Shown: positions 13,150 through 25,550, counted from the stretch's first letter. The stretch: DNA of 64,000 nucleotides from Vandiemenella viatica (GCA_031002005.1 CM061921.1:171810935-171874934), one strand, 5' to 3'. Program-made: numbers and translations. Notes: generated from the letters alone by a model not told the origin.

Positions 13150-15172
13150 AGTAGTGGGAAAGTAAGAGTTTTGTACAATTTGTGGAAATCCCCAGTTTCC
13201 GCCAGTGGAAAGAGTTGGCGGGGTTTCGAATCAGTCAATCAGAGTGCAAGGGGGCAAGGCCAGGCCACGTCGCGCCGCCCGATGACCTCACTCTCCGACA
13301 GCGTGTCTCAACACGTTAAGTAGGCAACCGCAGCAGCGGCCAGCAGTGACCTCAACAACGCACGCTATTTCGGGATGTACCGGTACTCGGTAATTAGGAC
13401 GCGACAGCTCAACCTCAATCTGTGCGCGTACTCAGCGTTATTTCTGTCTGTACCGTTAAACGATAAGTAGGACGTGCCGAATGCCGCAGAAATATTCTAC
13501 TTTAATACGTGATGTCACAGTTTTAGGTTATTTGTATGGCGGGGAACATGGCTGCCACCATGTGAAAGCGTTTACTTCAATCTGTGCGTGACGTCATAGC
13601 CCGGGACGTCTCAGACAGCTAGCTAACGCATAAATGCCACCACGCCATCAGTTCCCAGTCGACGCTCGTCTAGTGCAATTCACTATGGCTAGTGAGGTAC
13701 TTCTCTTTTAATCATGCTAAAAGTTAAACAGCAGTGACACCAAACAGCTTACTAAAGGTTTGTCACCAAAACAGGAATTCATTCCGGTAGTTGTACTCGA
13801 AAAAGTTTGGTACAATAAAGTCACGCTCACACATGAAGAATGGGATGTACTGAGGCAGCTGGTCTATACAATTGGTGACTTTTTCAACAACAGTGAGCAT
13901 CTGCAAACGAGTGTATCACTTGGCAACCATACCATCTCGTCCCGAACAGTGGCTGGGGCGAAAAATATATGGTTTTACAACAATGCTGTTCCCGCCGATG
14001 GTGTGTTTCTCGGCGAATCAACTTGCAGCAACATGGTCGACGCCCTGCCTGCAGTAACCAACACCAACACCACCATCAAGACCTGGAGTTACCAAGTACT
14101 ACAACGAGTTTGTAAATACGTTATCGGAAGAAAGTGATTCATGAGTATCCCGGTTGTTCTATGCAAGGGCTAATGGATGTGAATTTTGATAATGTACATG
14201 TCAATGAAGTGTCATACAGCCTCAGTTCAACACTAGTCTACAAATGTTTAAAGCTAGAAGTTAAAGCATAAAAAAACTGTTAGCGTATGTTGATTTTAAG
14301 CGCAAAATTGAACAAGATTTAAAAACAACAGATGTAATGTAAATAAAACCATATAGTTTTCGCCCCAGCCACTGTTCGGGACGAGATGGTATGGTTGCCA
14401 AGTGATACACTCGTTTGAAGATGCTCACTGTTGTTAAAAAAAGCCACCAATTGTACAGACCAGCTGCCTCAGTACATCCCATTTTTCATGTGTGAGCGTG
14501 ACTTTACTGTACCAAATTTTTTCGAGTACAACTACCGGAGTGAATTCCTGTTTAGGTGACAAACCTACATTAAGCCGTTTGGTGTCACTACTGTTTAACT
14601 TTTAGCATGATGAAAACAGAAGTACCTCACTAGCCATAGTGAATTGCACTAGACGAGCGTCGACTGGGAACTGATGGCGTGGTGGCATTTATGCGTTAGC
14701 TAGCTAACTGAGACGTCCGTGGCTATGACGTCACGCACAAATTGAAGTCAACGCTTTCACATGGTGGCAGCCATGTTCCCCGCCATGCAATTGACCTAAA
14801 ACTTTGACATCACGTGTTAAAGTAGAATATTTCTGCGGCACTCGGCACGTCCTACTTATCGTTTAGCGGTACTGACAGAAATAACGCTGAGTACGCGCAC
14901 AGATTGAGGTTGAGCTGTCGCGTCCTAATAACCGAGTACCGGTACATCCCGAAATAGCGTGCGTTATTGAGGTCACTGCTGGCCACTGCTGCGGTTGCCT
15001 ACTTAACGTGTTGAAACACGCTGTCGGAGATTGAGGTCATAGGGCGGCGCGCCGCGGCCTGGCCACGCCCCCTAGCACTCTGATTGACTGATTCGAAATC
15101 CCGCCAACTCTTTCTATTGGCCGAAACTGGGGATTTCCAGAAATTATACAGAACTCTTATTATCCAACTACT
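13150..15172. mobile_element. 2.0-kb palindromic element, 828-bp inverted arms
   Basis: The left arm 13150-13977 and the right arm 14344-15172 are reverse complements of nearly equal length (828 and 829 bases). Over a 300-base stretch read side by side they agree at about 95 percent. They flank a unique loop of about 366 bases. The outer ends start AGTAGT and finish ACTACT. AG...CT ends with long inverted repeats are typical of Polinton/Maverick elements and their viral relatives, so a deletion derivative of such an element is my preferred reading. The six flanking bases (GAAGAC left, AACAAC right) do not give a clean 6-bp target duplication. Each arm holds the start region of the same open frame, pointing inward. 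Confidence 0.7.
13721..14137 (+). CDS. Orphan open frame in the palindrome arm and loop (unknown, possibly PC4-like)
   Basis: An open frame of about 138 codons that starts in the left arm and ends in the unique loop. I do not recognise it firmly. An ATG at 13685 lies upstream in the same frame, but stop codons at 13709 and 13718 separate it. In the right arm the first of these is not a stop, while the second is also a stop and a frameshift follows. A strand-then-helix block with KVTLTHEEWDVLRQL in the middle recalls the C-terminal part of PC4-type single-stranded-DNA-binding coactivators; this is a weak resemblance. The C-terminal half is Ser/Thr/Asn-rich. Decayed on both arms; no restored form is given. 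Confidence 0.35.
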   Translation, partial: KLNSSDTKQLTKGLSPKQEFIPVVVLEKVWYNKVTLTHEEWDVLRQLVYTIGDFFNNSEHLQTSVSLGNHTISSRTVAGAKNIWFYNNAVPADGVFLGESTCSNMVDALPAVTNTNTTIKTWSYQVLQRVCKYVIGRK

Positions 15173-17186
15173 AACAACTAAGTAATTCTTGAACTACGAA
15201 TGGCTAACACAAAAAAGGTAATCACGTAGGAAAATAAAACTTTACCCTAACAAGTGAAAGTGGAAGAACACTCGAAGCAGAATTTTGAAAATGTTGGTTA
15301 ATGATTTAGAAAAATGGACACTTTACTGGAGATGCTTAAGGAAAGAAACAGGACACTTTTTCTTAATAAAATCTCAACTAAGAAATGAGGAGTTAGCTTA
15401 TCCCATCCACTAGATAACTGCCTCTCGCTCTATTGGAGAGCACCTTAGCTCACTAGTTGCGTTCAATACCTTGCAGTCTCACAATATCACTACATTGAGG
15501 TAATCTGCTGCTTGCTATATATCCCATGTTGAGTACTATTCAAGTATTTTGTGATTGTGTTAAAACAGGAACTATTCCATGTAAGGTCACTATATTCTCC
15601 AACAGATTAGATTCTATACATTGATTCCATACCAAACCTAATATCGTTGTTACGCAACCATATCATAACGCAGTATAAATAGTGCCGTCATAATTGTCTT
15701 GCTGTGTGTTTACAAAATAACATTTTTATCTGAAGTGTTTGTACCAGAGTTTGTCCCTTCACAAGTGTTTACCAACAAATATCCTATAACTGTATACGCT
15801 GTTTGTTTCTTTCAAAGCAACCTGATCACTAAATAATATATAAGAATAAATCTAGATGAAATATGATAAGTGTTTATTCGGGTGTTCTCCATAAAACTAA
15901 CAGAAGATAATCTACAATGTTTGCAGAGCTCTTTTCACTAACTACAAGTTCTTAACATAATTTAACCTAATCTTCTCGACGATAGATCACAAACAGCTGA
16001 TCAGGCCGATCAGATGGTGGTTCTCGGGACGAATCCAAAAGATTTCTGTCGCAGTCAAAGCTTCCACTTGGCTTAATCACGTGACAACCCTATCATAGTT
16101 TTACAGCAATCTCTTCCAAAGTAATCTTTTCTGCTTCACATCAAAATGAAACATTTCCTTTTATTCAGGTGGATTCACGTGTTGTATATTAATGGAAACT
16201 CTATCTAAACCCAACCATTAGATTTGCTAACGCGTTCAACGAAAAATTGTCACTAATTTTTTTATTTCTTCAGCGTTTACACTTGTCAACTTTTTTTACA
16301 GCGTTGTTACTTCTGTTGTTGAAACACGCTTTTTAATGAAATATTCAACAGAAAGTTACCTCCTGACCACAGATCGAATATTAACCCGCGTTTAATCTTG
16401 GGCAGGTCTATATTACAAAGATTTCACGGTCTGCAGAAAAATGCAGAAACACTTTTAATCTATTATTGCTTGAGTACTCTGATCTTTCCACAAAGTTTAC
16501 TTCTATGTTCCTCTCTCGTTTACGAGGAGCTTGATCTTAATTCAACAGAATTTTTCTATCCACCCTCAGACGTGGAAATAAGGTGATTAACATGCAACAG
16601 CCTTTCTTGCTTGTATTTGGTAATTACCATCAATATTATACCTCCTCCACAAAACTTTCATACACCTATGACACAATATTCTCTTCAACAATAAAATGTA
16701 CGAGTTAAACCACTTTTTAATTCGTCTACTCGTCATTCCAGATATCAGCAACAACACACATACCCAAAAACATATCATACTCCTTGTTTAGGCGATGCCT
16801 TTCTCACTGTTTCTTGTTCCTAAAGGCTTCAATATCAAATCAAACATTTCCACTTTTTTTTTTATTCTTATAAGTGTCCGTTAGTGAGACTCTAAATATT
16901 ATTTATCGCACATTACTGAGAAATTACTCGTTCTTTCAAATATTATTCGCATATCGAAGCATGTGATACCTTACTAGCTAGCAGTGCTCTAGGTGGCCAA
17001 TAGGTATACTATCAAGAGTCAGCTGTAATTCATTGCTATCTCGGTTCGCTGTTAGCAACGGTCGCGTACGAAACTGGTTTCGCCGATATGAGAGTGCTTT
17101 CCCTGTTTACGTGTGCGGTCGGAAGTGAGCGAGTCCACAAAGGTGCGCGTGGACATAAAGGCAAATTTGTGTTTCGTTTATAACTA
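15173..17186. other. Spacer, no gene recognised
   Basis: A/T-rich sequence with short random frames (for example 16398-16586). No transposon ends, tRNA-like boxes or coding families seen. Confidence 0.5.
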
Positions 17187-18350
17187 CACTGAAGAGCCAA
17201 AGAAACTCGGAATACGGTGCTGCGATCGACAACCCCTATATAAGACAACAGGTGTCTGGCGCGGGCGTTAGATTTGTTACTGCTGCTACAATGGTAGGTT
17301 ATAACGGTTTTAAGTGAGTGGTGTTATAGTCGGCGGACGAGAGATAGGACTCAGCATCTCCAAGGTAGCGGTGAGGTGGTGATTTTCCCTTACGACAATT
17401 TCACGAATGCACCGTGAATATCGGGAATCCGGTAAAACATCAAATCTCTGACATCGCTGCGGCCGGAAAACCTGCAAGAACAGGACTACCGACGACTGAA
17501 GAGAATCATTCAACGTGACAGAAGTGCAACCATTCTGGAAACTGCTGCGGATTTCAATTCTGGGCCATCAATAATTGTCAGCGTGTGAACCTTTCAGCGA
17601 AACATCATCGATATGGGCTGTCGGAGCCGAAGTTCCACCGTGTATCCTTGCTGAGTGCACGGCACAAAGCTTTACGCTTCGCCTGGTGCGTCAACGCCGA
17701 CACTGGACTGTTGATGATTGGAAACATGTTGCCTGGTCTGACGAGTCTCGATTGCGATTGTATCGAGCGGATGGACGTGTACTGGTATGAAGACAACCTC
17801 ATGAATTCATGGATCCTGCATGTCAGTAGGGGACTATTCGAGCTGGTGGAGGCTCTGTAATAGTGTGGGGCATGTGCAGTTGGAGTGAGATGGGACCCCT
17901 GATACGTCTAGATACGACTACGACAGGTAAAACGTACGTATTCATCCTGGCTGATCACCTGCATCCATTCATGTCCAATATTCATTCTGAAGGACTGGGA
18001 AAATTCCAGCAGGGTAATGCGACACCCCTCACGTTCAGAATTGCTACAGAGTGGCTCCAGGAACACTCTTCTGAATTTAAACACCTCCGCTGGCCACCAA
18101 ACTCCTCAGACATGAACATTATTGAGCATATCTGTGATGTCTTGCAACGTGCTGTTCAGTAGATATCTCCACCCCCTCGTACTCTTACGGATTTATGGAC
18201 AGCCATGCAGGATGTATGGTGTAAATTCCCTCCAGAACTACTTCAGACATTAGTCGACACCATGCCACGTCATGTTGCGGCACTTCTGCTTCCTGGCCGG
18301 GGCCCTACACGATATTAGGCAGGTGTACAAGTTTCTTTGGCTCTTCATTG
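17187..18350 (+). mobile_element. Tc1-like DNA transposon, dead copy
   Basis: Inverted ends CACTGAAGAGCCAAAGAAAC at 17187 and GTTTCTTTGGCTCTTCATTG ending at 18350, flanked by TA on both sides (17185-17186 and 18351-18352), the duplicated target of Tc1/mariner elements. The internal 1.16 kb encodes a decayed transposase on the plus strand. Length is a little below the family's usual 1.2-1.3 kb, so a small internal deletion is likely. Confidence 0.9.
17420..18320 (+). pseudogene. Tc1-type (DD34E) transposase pseudogene
   Basis: Pieces of a cut-and-paste transposase in several frames. The best-preserved part, 17863-18162, reads WGMCSWSEMGPL, FILADHLHPFM, FQQGNATP and NIIEHI. The second catalytic Asp of the FQQDNA motif is Gly here (near 18015), and the third catalytic residue, Glu of NIIEHI, is kept. 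A stop after AVQ at 18160 is followed in frame by PPPRTLTDLWTAMQDVW and the C-terminus GRGPTRY near 18300-18318. The HTH region before 17580 is scrambled by shifts. It cannot be active. Confidence 0.85.
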
Positions 18351-18599
18351 TAGATCTGGTTGGACATAATATCGGTTACCAAAATGTAATTGTAAAACTA
18401 TTTTAAAGGAATGTAAGTGTACTTTTGAACAACAGCAGAACGTCCGGAGCTTTAAAGCGTCTAAATGAGGCGGAATCTCGGAAGTAGGTGGTAGTATTTC
18501 AATTAAAATAGAAGACGATAACCATGATTCAATTAATTATTAATCAGACCAAGAAATATTGGAGGCTACTGAAAATAAGCGAGAAGAACCTATTTTGGA

Positions 18600-19625
18600 C
18601 AGAGAAGAAGAAGCAAAATACACTTGAGGCTCGGCACCAGCATTTCGTAAACCGCACGACTTGTCAAGTGTTCGAGGATTATTGTGGTGAGTGTCTTCAA
18701 CAAGTGGTGAAACCACGGTGAAACGACGTCCAAACGTCGAGGGATGTCGCGGCCACCCCTCATTACAGATGTCGTAGGCTGGGTAGACTGGCAAAACAGG
18801 ACAGGCGGCGAACTGTGGCGAAACTAACGTCAAACTTTAATGCTGTATAGAGTACAGGTGTGTCTGAACACATAGCGCCCCAAACACTCATAAAGATGGG
18901 CCTCTACATCCAATGACCCTTGCGTGCCAATGTTGACCCCACGACATCGGCAACAACGACTGAAATGGGCACGTGACCATCGACACTGGACGTTGGTGCA
19001 TTGGCAGAGCGTTGCATGGTCTGATAAATCCCGATACCTTCCTCATCATGGAAATGGGAATCCGTCGTTTTCCAGTGTTACAGCTTGTTAACACCTGCAC
19101 TGCGGGACGGAGCAAAGCTGGCGGTGGCTTAATTATGCTATGGGAAACATTCACCTGAGCATCCATTTGTCCTGTGGAGCTCGTGCAAGGCACCATGATG
19201 TCCAATAAGTATAGTACACTGGTTGCGGACCACACACACCCCTTCATGATGACCATCTTACTCAACAAATGTGGCATTTTTCAACAAGATAATGAGCCAT
19301 GTGACAAGGCCAGGAGTGTGATGAAGTGGTTCGAGGAACCGGGCGGCAAGTGTGCTAGTCCCCCAACTCTCCAGATCTGAAAACGATCTAACAAATCTGG
19401 GATGTGATTGAACGTGGGGTCAGAGCTCATCACACCCCACCCCGGAATTTATGGGAATTAGGTGATTTGTGTGTGCATATGTGGTTCCAACTCCCAGGAG
19501 AGACTTTCCAAGGCCTCATAATTTCCACGCCAAGATGTGTTGCCGCTGTTATCCGTGCCAAAGGCGGACATACCGGCTATGAGGTAGGTGAACATAATAT
19601 TCTGACTGATCAGTGTATAATCTAA
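18600..19625 (+). pseudogene. Second Tc1-type transposase, strongly decayed
   Basis: Near 18925-19060 one frame reads TPRHRQQRLKWARDHRHWT and WSDKSRYLPHHGNGNPSF, the region of the first catalytic Asp in Tc1 transposases (DE changed to DK). At 19276-19330 another frame gives FQQDNEPCDKARSVMKWFEE with the second Asp kept. Near 19370-19400 SPDLKTI is followed by a stop where the catalytic Glu should be. The C-terminus runs to about 19560. Frames change several times. I could not find terminal inverted repeats, so limits are approximate. It lies 250 bases after the first Tc1 copy but is a different family. Confidence 0.75.
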
Positions 19626-20340
19626 GAAAGAAGCGCAGATCTACAGTAAGAAGAAGAAGATTCATAGGGAATAAAGAAGAATTAGTGTTGCCTGAGATAT
19701 CTTTAAACAGGACCAAGGAGCAGTCAATAAAACCGACAACTATATTGCAAAAATAACCAACACCCCTCACAGAGCAGGTGATTAAGATAAGAAATGATCA
19801 ACAGAACTTTGCTACTACAAGTAAATGCAGTACAGACAGTACTAAAATAAAGCTGATTATATCATTACAACGTATCAGACTACACAGTTCGCAATTGAAT
19901 GGCCCGTATGTCGTCTTAATTGAGCCGAATTCGAATGGCCCTATGTCTCACCTAATGCAATTAGGGAAAACCTTGTATAAAAAAATGAATGGGCTTCAGC
20001 GAAACAATCAACAAGGGAAAAACCGGATGTCTCTGGAATTCACAGGCAGGCAACAGCTTTGTGGTAAATAATGATAGTTTACAATCGTTAGGACTAACAG
20101 TAGAGTAGAACACAAAATTGCAATCAAGTTTGTTTCTAGAGATGTGACACAAGAAGAACGACAACTAAACATTAAATCTTCAGCTCTGACAGTCGACTAG
20201 AGGCGATTTACCAAAAAATATATAAAAAAAACCGTTTGGACGAAAAAGTAGAAACAAAGCGGTTTTACTCACATTCGATAATCAATTTCTACCTGAAGAG
20301 GTAGAACTCTTCTGCCAAAGATTCAAAGTGACACTATACA

Positions 20341-21674
20341 CGAGGGTGGCCCAGAAACTAATGCACCACATTTTTTTGTTCATAATTTATTTACTGAACA
20401 AAATAAAACTTTTATACAAGAAAGAATGATGTTTCTTCTATACTCCCTATTTTTCCACGTAATATCCTTCCCACTCTATGGCCTTCCTCCAGCGAGACAC
20501 AAGAGCGTGTTTGCCCTGGCGGTACCACTCCTTGTTCTCTTCACGAAGCTATTTCTGCACTATGCTAATCACATCTTCGCCATCCTCAGAATGTCTCCAA
20601 CGAATGGCTTTCTACAATGGTTCAAACATGTGAAAGTATGAGGGAGCTCGGTCAGGGCTATAGGATGGATGAGGTAACACTGTCCAACCCTGTTTGGTGA
20701 TTTGTTCAAACGTCATCAAACTTGTGTGAGGATGTGCGTTATCATGTTGAAGCAAACAATCACCTGGGTTGTTATGGCGTCCAAGTCGCTGGAAGCGGTT
20801 CTTGAGTTTGGTTAATGTGTTCACATATGCCTCAGAATTATTGGTGGTGCCTCTCGGCATCACATCAATTAGTATGACCCCCATCACAGTCCCAAAAACA
20901 TAGTGATCATGACCTTACCAGCGGAAACAGTTGCTTTGAATTTTTATTCTGTGGAGAGTCAGGATGAGGCCATTCCATCGACTGCAGTTTTGTTTCGGGC
21001 TCTAAATAGTGAACCCAGGATTTATCACCTATCACAACCCGGATCAAGAAGGCTTCCCCCTCAGCTAACGTTGCAGCAACTCAGAAGAAATGTTTTTTTC
21101 TGAGAGTTTTGTATTCCTCCGTAAGACGACGCGGAACCCATCGTGAACAATTTTTTGCGTAATAAAGAGCACTGACGATTACACCCACACTTCCTTTGCT
21201 GTTGACAGCTCCCTTACCAACTGCCGAGTCGTTATACGTCGGCCCTCGGGAATGAGCGCATTAGCGCGCTGCATCTTGTCAGGTTTTACAGCCGTGGGTG
21301 GCCTTCCTGACCGCTGCAAATCTTTGAGCTCTGCAGGACCACTTTCAGATGGCCTTACCTTTGTGCCCAGCGACAAACCGCACTTCTGTCGATTGCTGAT
21401 GCTCCATAATCTGCACTTAAACGTTTGTGAATGTTTCCAACAGTTTCTTGCTCACCAGTGAGAATTCAATAACGACACGCTGCTTATAACGTACAGCACT
21501 CACAGACGCCATGTTGGACCATTGCTGCAAGTACGCTATCTGTCGGAAGTAACGGAAACTGTGCACGTGCACTCTGAAAACTTCAAAGAATTCATATCTG
21601 AAGCTCCGCATTGGCACCATTGTTGGGGGCTGAGAAAAAAAAAATGTTGTGCATTAGTTTGTGCGACACCCTCG
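20341..21674 (-). mobile_element. mariner element, antisense, dead copy
   Basis: Ends CGAGGGTGGCCCAGAAACTA at 20341 and, in reverse complement, CGAGGGTGTCGCACAAACTA at 21674, followed by TA. Both ends continue ATGCAC, giving a terminal repeat of about 29 bases. Length 1334 bases fits mariner (about 1.3 kb). The transposase reads on the minus strand from about 21500 to 20620. It interrupts ORF1 of the LINE at 19640-22620. The left side has two extra bases (CA) between the nearest TA and the repeat, so one flank has mutated. Confidence 0.9.
20612..21560 (-). pseudogene. mariner (DD34D) transposase pseudogene
   Basis: N-terminal pieces near 21530-21440 (SVSAVRYKQRVVIEFSLV) and 21360-21180 (DLQRSGRPPTAV, the linker GRP motif; TTRQLVRELSTAKEVWV) belong to the helix-turn-helix region. 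The catalytic region near 20760-20612 reads LLQHDNAHPHTS with the second Asp intact, then SPDRAPSYFHMF, where the third Asp of APSDYHLF is replaced by Tyr. Stops and shifts separate the parts. Inactive. Confidence 0.85.
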
Positions 21675-22619
21675 TATATATATATATATACACGAGGGTC
21701 ACGTATCTACCAACTGTAAAGGAAAAGAGAGGTGCTCAAAATATCGTGACGAGCAACCAGTTGTCACAATGAGGCATATAAATGTATGAATTGTGAAGGA
21801 GAGCACAAGGCTAACGACAGGGCATGCCCAGTAAGGAAGCAACAAGAGGACCTGAAGGAGAAACTTGCACGTCGTGGAAGAGTATTTACGGGGCAGCATA
21901 CGAACCAAAAATAACCGAATTTCCCTCCTTATACACTGATATCTATAACACTGTATCAACGTTTGAAAAGACCAACACTATTAAGGTGTCATCTCAAAGA
22001 AGAAAACCATCAGTGACAAGAGATGGAGGTAGGACATATGGAAGTGGACGTGGAAATCGTTAAAATTGTGATCAAAGTTATTATGCAGGAGATGAAAGGC
22101 AAACTTTCCATGGAAGCCATTAAAAAAGTTCTGGAAGAATCGCCTAGGAATGTAATGCAGGAAATAAAGGAAATGGGCATAACTAACACTACGATTGAGA
22201 CATATAGGCTGAATTTCTAAATTTACACCCTATATAATGGAACGCTAGAACCTGGATCAGAAAATGAATGGCCTACAGAGAATAATTGTGGAGCACGGCC
22301 TGCATGTATGGTCGATTACAGAAAGATGACTACACAGTGATGCCGTCATAAATCATAAAAATTACAACATATATAGGAGAGACATAGGTAATGGACTTGG
22401 AGGAGTAGACATAGTAGTGAGAAATTATATTAATAACCCCAACAGAAGCCTAGTGGAGCCGAGTGCTAACATAGAATTCCTTTCTGTGGACTATAATCAC
22501 AGAAGTTCTCTGCAGACTGATACAGTAAATTACAAAGCGCCTCAAACCAATATGAAGAAAGAAGGCTGGGAGGCATCGTTTAATCAATTACCACCAGCCT
22601 GATGGGAGGGGGGGGGAGG

Positions 22620-23740
22620 GGGAAAGGATTTTCAATACTCTCAACCCAAAGTGGCTAGACTAACAAGCCAACCGAAAAGGAGGAGTGCTCACTTGAGCTA
22701 TTACATCCTCCTCATTAATAATGCTTAATAACAAGCATGGAACGAGACTCGTGGCACCATATCAAAGAAGCTCGTCTCCTGATATATACAAAATTTCGGC
22801 CAGTCTGATGCCCAGGACGAAGTGGAGATGTTGCATGACTTCGTAGGAAGAGACCACCAAAATTTTAGGGATTCGCACGTGCTCGGGCAGGCATGTTGTC
22901 TTGTCTGGCCTAAAACTCCCATTCATAAGATAGTAAAGCAGGCCTCCCTGTCCCAGTTCGGCTTGCTAGTTGTTGACAGCTTTCATTGATGACAACAACG
23001 CACCCTCACCTCATCCAGTTCTGCTAATGAGGGGCAATTTACAGAGTGTGTGACCTAACTTTGACCATCCTTTTGTGGCCAAATTCAAAGGAGACCGTTC
23101 CTATTGTAGGTTAGGTAGATAAATGGGATTGATGTTAGGCATTGCACCTGGTCGGAACAATGGATATTAATTGCTTTAATGACGAGGGACATGTGCCCTA
23201 CAAACCTCAATTTGCTGGGTGTTTTGTGACCAAATACAAAAGAAATCACCTTCTATTGTTAGTAAGCTAGATGAATTACGTGTCCACAATTACGTGCACC
23301 ACAATAACCGGTGGCTGCGTAGTGCAAACAAAAACCTGTTATAGCCAGAAAACCTTATGATTCCGGAATTCAGCAAAAATACCGTAACTCGTCGACTGCA
23401 GTGGAGCCCACACCACCTTCGCAAGCTGACGCATCTTATTATTTTTATATCTCAACGACATCATGTAAACAGTGCCCAACAATTTGTCTAGCCAGAATTT
23501 ATAACGCCACGCTAGCTACTTTTGATCTAACATATTGTAACAATCTACAATACAACTATGGTGAGGTGGAATGTCCCAATCTGGACTTATTCTAACCTAC
23601 TATGGCAAGAAATTTAACATCCTATATTAACCTGAGTATGACATAAATTTTGTGTATTTTTGGCTATGCCTATAATCGTAAACTTTGAGCTCTATAATAC
23701 AAATATCTTTAGGCATTATACATAATCATGGTAAGGTGAG
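22620..23740. other. Spacer, no gene recognised
   Basis: A G-run near 22605-22620 is followed by unique-looking sequence. I see no coding family. A short open frame at 23401-23595 has no resemblance to anything I know. Confidence 0.5.
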
Positions 23741-24316
23741 GTGTGTCTTTGTAGGTATTTCTGGAGACTGCCATAATAGCAGAAACATACACTTTTTTTG
23801 CCCATATAGCACACATTTCTGTAGTATATTGGAGTGTTGACTATACATCATGAGTATGGCAATGTGATGGATGCAAGTGAAGTGACTATAGTAGTTTCAA
23901 CTACTCCATGGAATAAAAATGCCAGCTTCTGTGTCAGTGTACTTACTGTTTATACCTTTAATCGATATCATCCGATGTTTTGATTCTTTCGGTGGATGCT
24001 CTCACCAGATACACCTACGCATTAATAGGTGTGTCTTTGTAGGTATTTCTGGAGACTGCCATAATAGCAGAAACATACACTTTTTTTGCCCATATAGCAC
24101 ACATTTCTGTAGTATATTGGAGTGTTGACTATACATCATGAGGATGGCAATGTGATGGATGCAAGTGAAGTGACTATAGTAGTTTCAACTACTCCATGGA
24201 ATAAAAATGCCAGCTTCTGTGTCAGTGTACTTACTGTTTATACCTTTAATCGATATCATCCGATGTTTTGATTCTTTCGGTGGATGCTCTCACCAGATAC
24301 ACCTACGCATTAATAG
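23741..24316. repeat. Two tandem 288-bp units, almost identical
   Basis: Unit 1 is 23741-24028 and unit 2 is 24029-24316. Read side by side I find a single difference, T versus G, in the ATGAGTATGG/ATGAGGATGG block. Both end ACACCTACGCATTAATAG. The unit has no recognisable coding or transposon motif. It is either a very recent tandem duplication, the edge of a satellite, or an assembly artefact. Confidence 0.95.
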
Positions 24317-25550
24317 TTCAAAGACCATGCAGGATGCATGACTAAATTAAAGCTTCAGTTAGTTCGCCCACCGTATAGTGGCTTCAGGGATGATAGTAAA
24401 TATAGTATAGATTTCTCATGGTGGATGAGTGCTTGTGGAGAATTGTAGTTTAATAAAATTTGTGATGTTGTCATCCTCTGCATACCCTGTTAAGTTTAGC
24501 TTCATTGCATTAGTGTGACTTGATGTACTGCTCGAATTTTTAGATGTATTGCTGGGCAGTGAACATAAAGTTTTTCATTTACGAGTATAATGACAGAGAA
24601 TCTGTCTCAAACCACGTGTTCTGTATTGCAGAGGAGGGGTTAAATACACATCACATTCTATAATGCACGCAACTGTAATTGAAATCTTCGGAACTCCTTC
24701 TAACCATGTCCACCGGTTGACGTCTTTCGTGGAGAGAAATTACATAATTTTTGAGATGTTTTTACCTATTTTCAGTCAATTTCAGTCATTTATAAGACTT
24801 TTATGCTTCTTCTTGAAACTACGTATTTTTTTACAACATTACAAATCTCTCTTTCTAGATGTACGGTCAGGCACAGAATTCGTGAGACCCCTCGCCTTTC
24901 GAATATACTTCATTTTTAACGTGACTACCTCATGCGAAAGCTTAACTGATAGAAGGTTCACTAAATTCATGATAAAATAGACCTTTAATACCCAGAACTT
25001 TACCCAAGACAAAAAAAAAAAGAAGCACCCGTGCAAGAGACTCGTGAACACTCAGAGGCAAAGTTCGGAGTTCTACAGTTATAATAATAACGTATATTAC
25101 CATTTTAGTTATAATAATTACTGAAATAACGAAATCGATTGATTATAGAAGAAAGATGTCGCTTTTTTCGTAATTTTTGCATTTTTATTCCAATAACCAA
25201 TTAACAATTCGAAAGCAATAGCAAATACGTGGCAAATACTAAAAAGAATCACTAAATTAGGCACGGATACGAGAGTTTGAATGGACTTAGTCACACTTTA
25301 AACTACTGCAGCGTTACAGAAATGTGTGAGACAAATGCAAACAAAAATTGTGTGACAAAAACAGAGGAAAGAATAAGCTTAAGTAGAAAGTGCATTTACA
25401 AAAGTACTCAAACTGTGAACTAAGTCACGAAATATAAATCGAATTTTTCCAGATACTTCAATGGTTCGGAATAATAACACTTTAATTCTCCATAACATAT
25501 TTAGAAGATAAGCATAACATGATCTCGGTAGCAACAGTTTTTGTAATGAT
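24317..25550. other. Spacer, no gene recognised
   Basis: A/T-rich sequence. The open frame 24663-24980 (105 codons) is rich in Phe/Ile and shows no family features. Sequence from about 25550 onward belongs to the inverted duplication described next. Confidence 0.5.

Larger units (their letters stand above)
19640..22620 (+). mobile_element. I-like LINE, 5' half, split by a mariner
   Basis: ORF1 and the start of ORF2 of a non-LTR retrotransposon on the plus strand. Before the mariner: a GPYVVLIE...LGKTLYKK block near 19900-19980 that parallels GPFIVILES...LGKFLFQN in the I-clade LINE at 43-49 kb, then EEVELFCQRFKVTLYT up to about 20336. After the mariner: zinc-knuckle sequence GHVSTNCKGKERCSK near 21698-21742 and CMNCEGEHKANDRACPV near 21790-21830. 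Further on, NYNIYRRDIGNGLGGVDIVV near 22365-22425 marks the endonuclease start of ORF2, which fades out by 22600. Frameshifts and stops are frequent. Confidence 0.7.

Noticed and set aside
13629..13653. TATA-like CATAAAT followed by TCAGTT as a promoter of the palindrome gene
   Set aside because: The spacing, about 20 bases, is short for a TATA-initiator pair, so it is mentioned but not annotated as a promoter.
24663..24980. 105-codon Phe/Ile-rich frame
   Set aside because: Composition follows the A/T-rich DNA; no signal peptide or family pattern I could defend.
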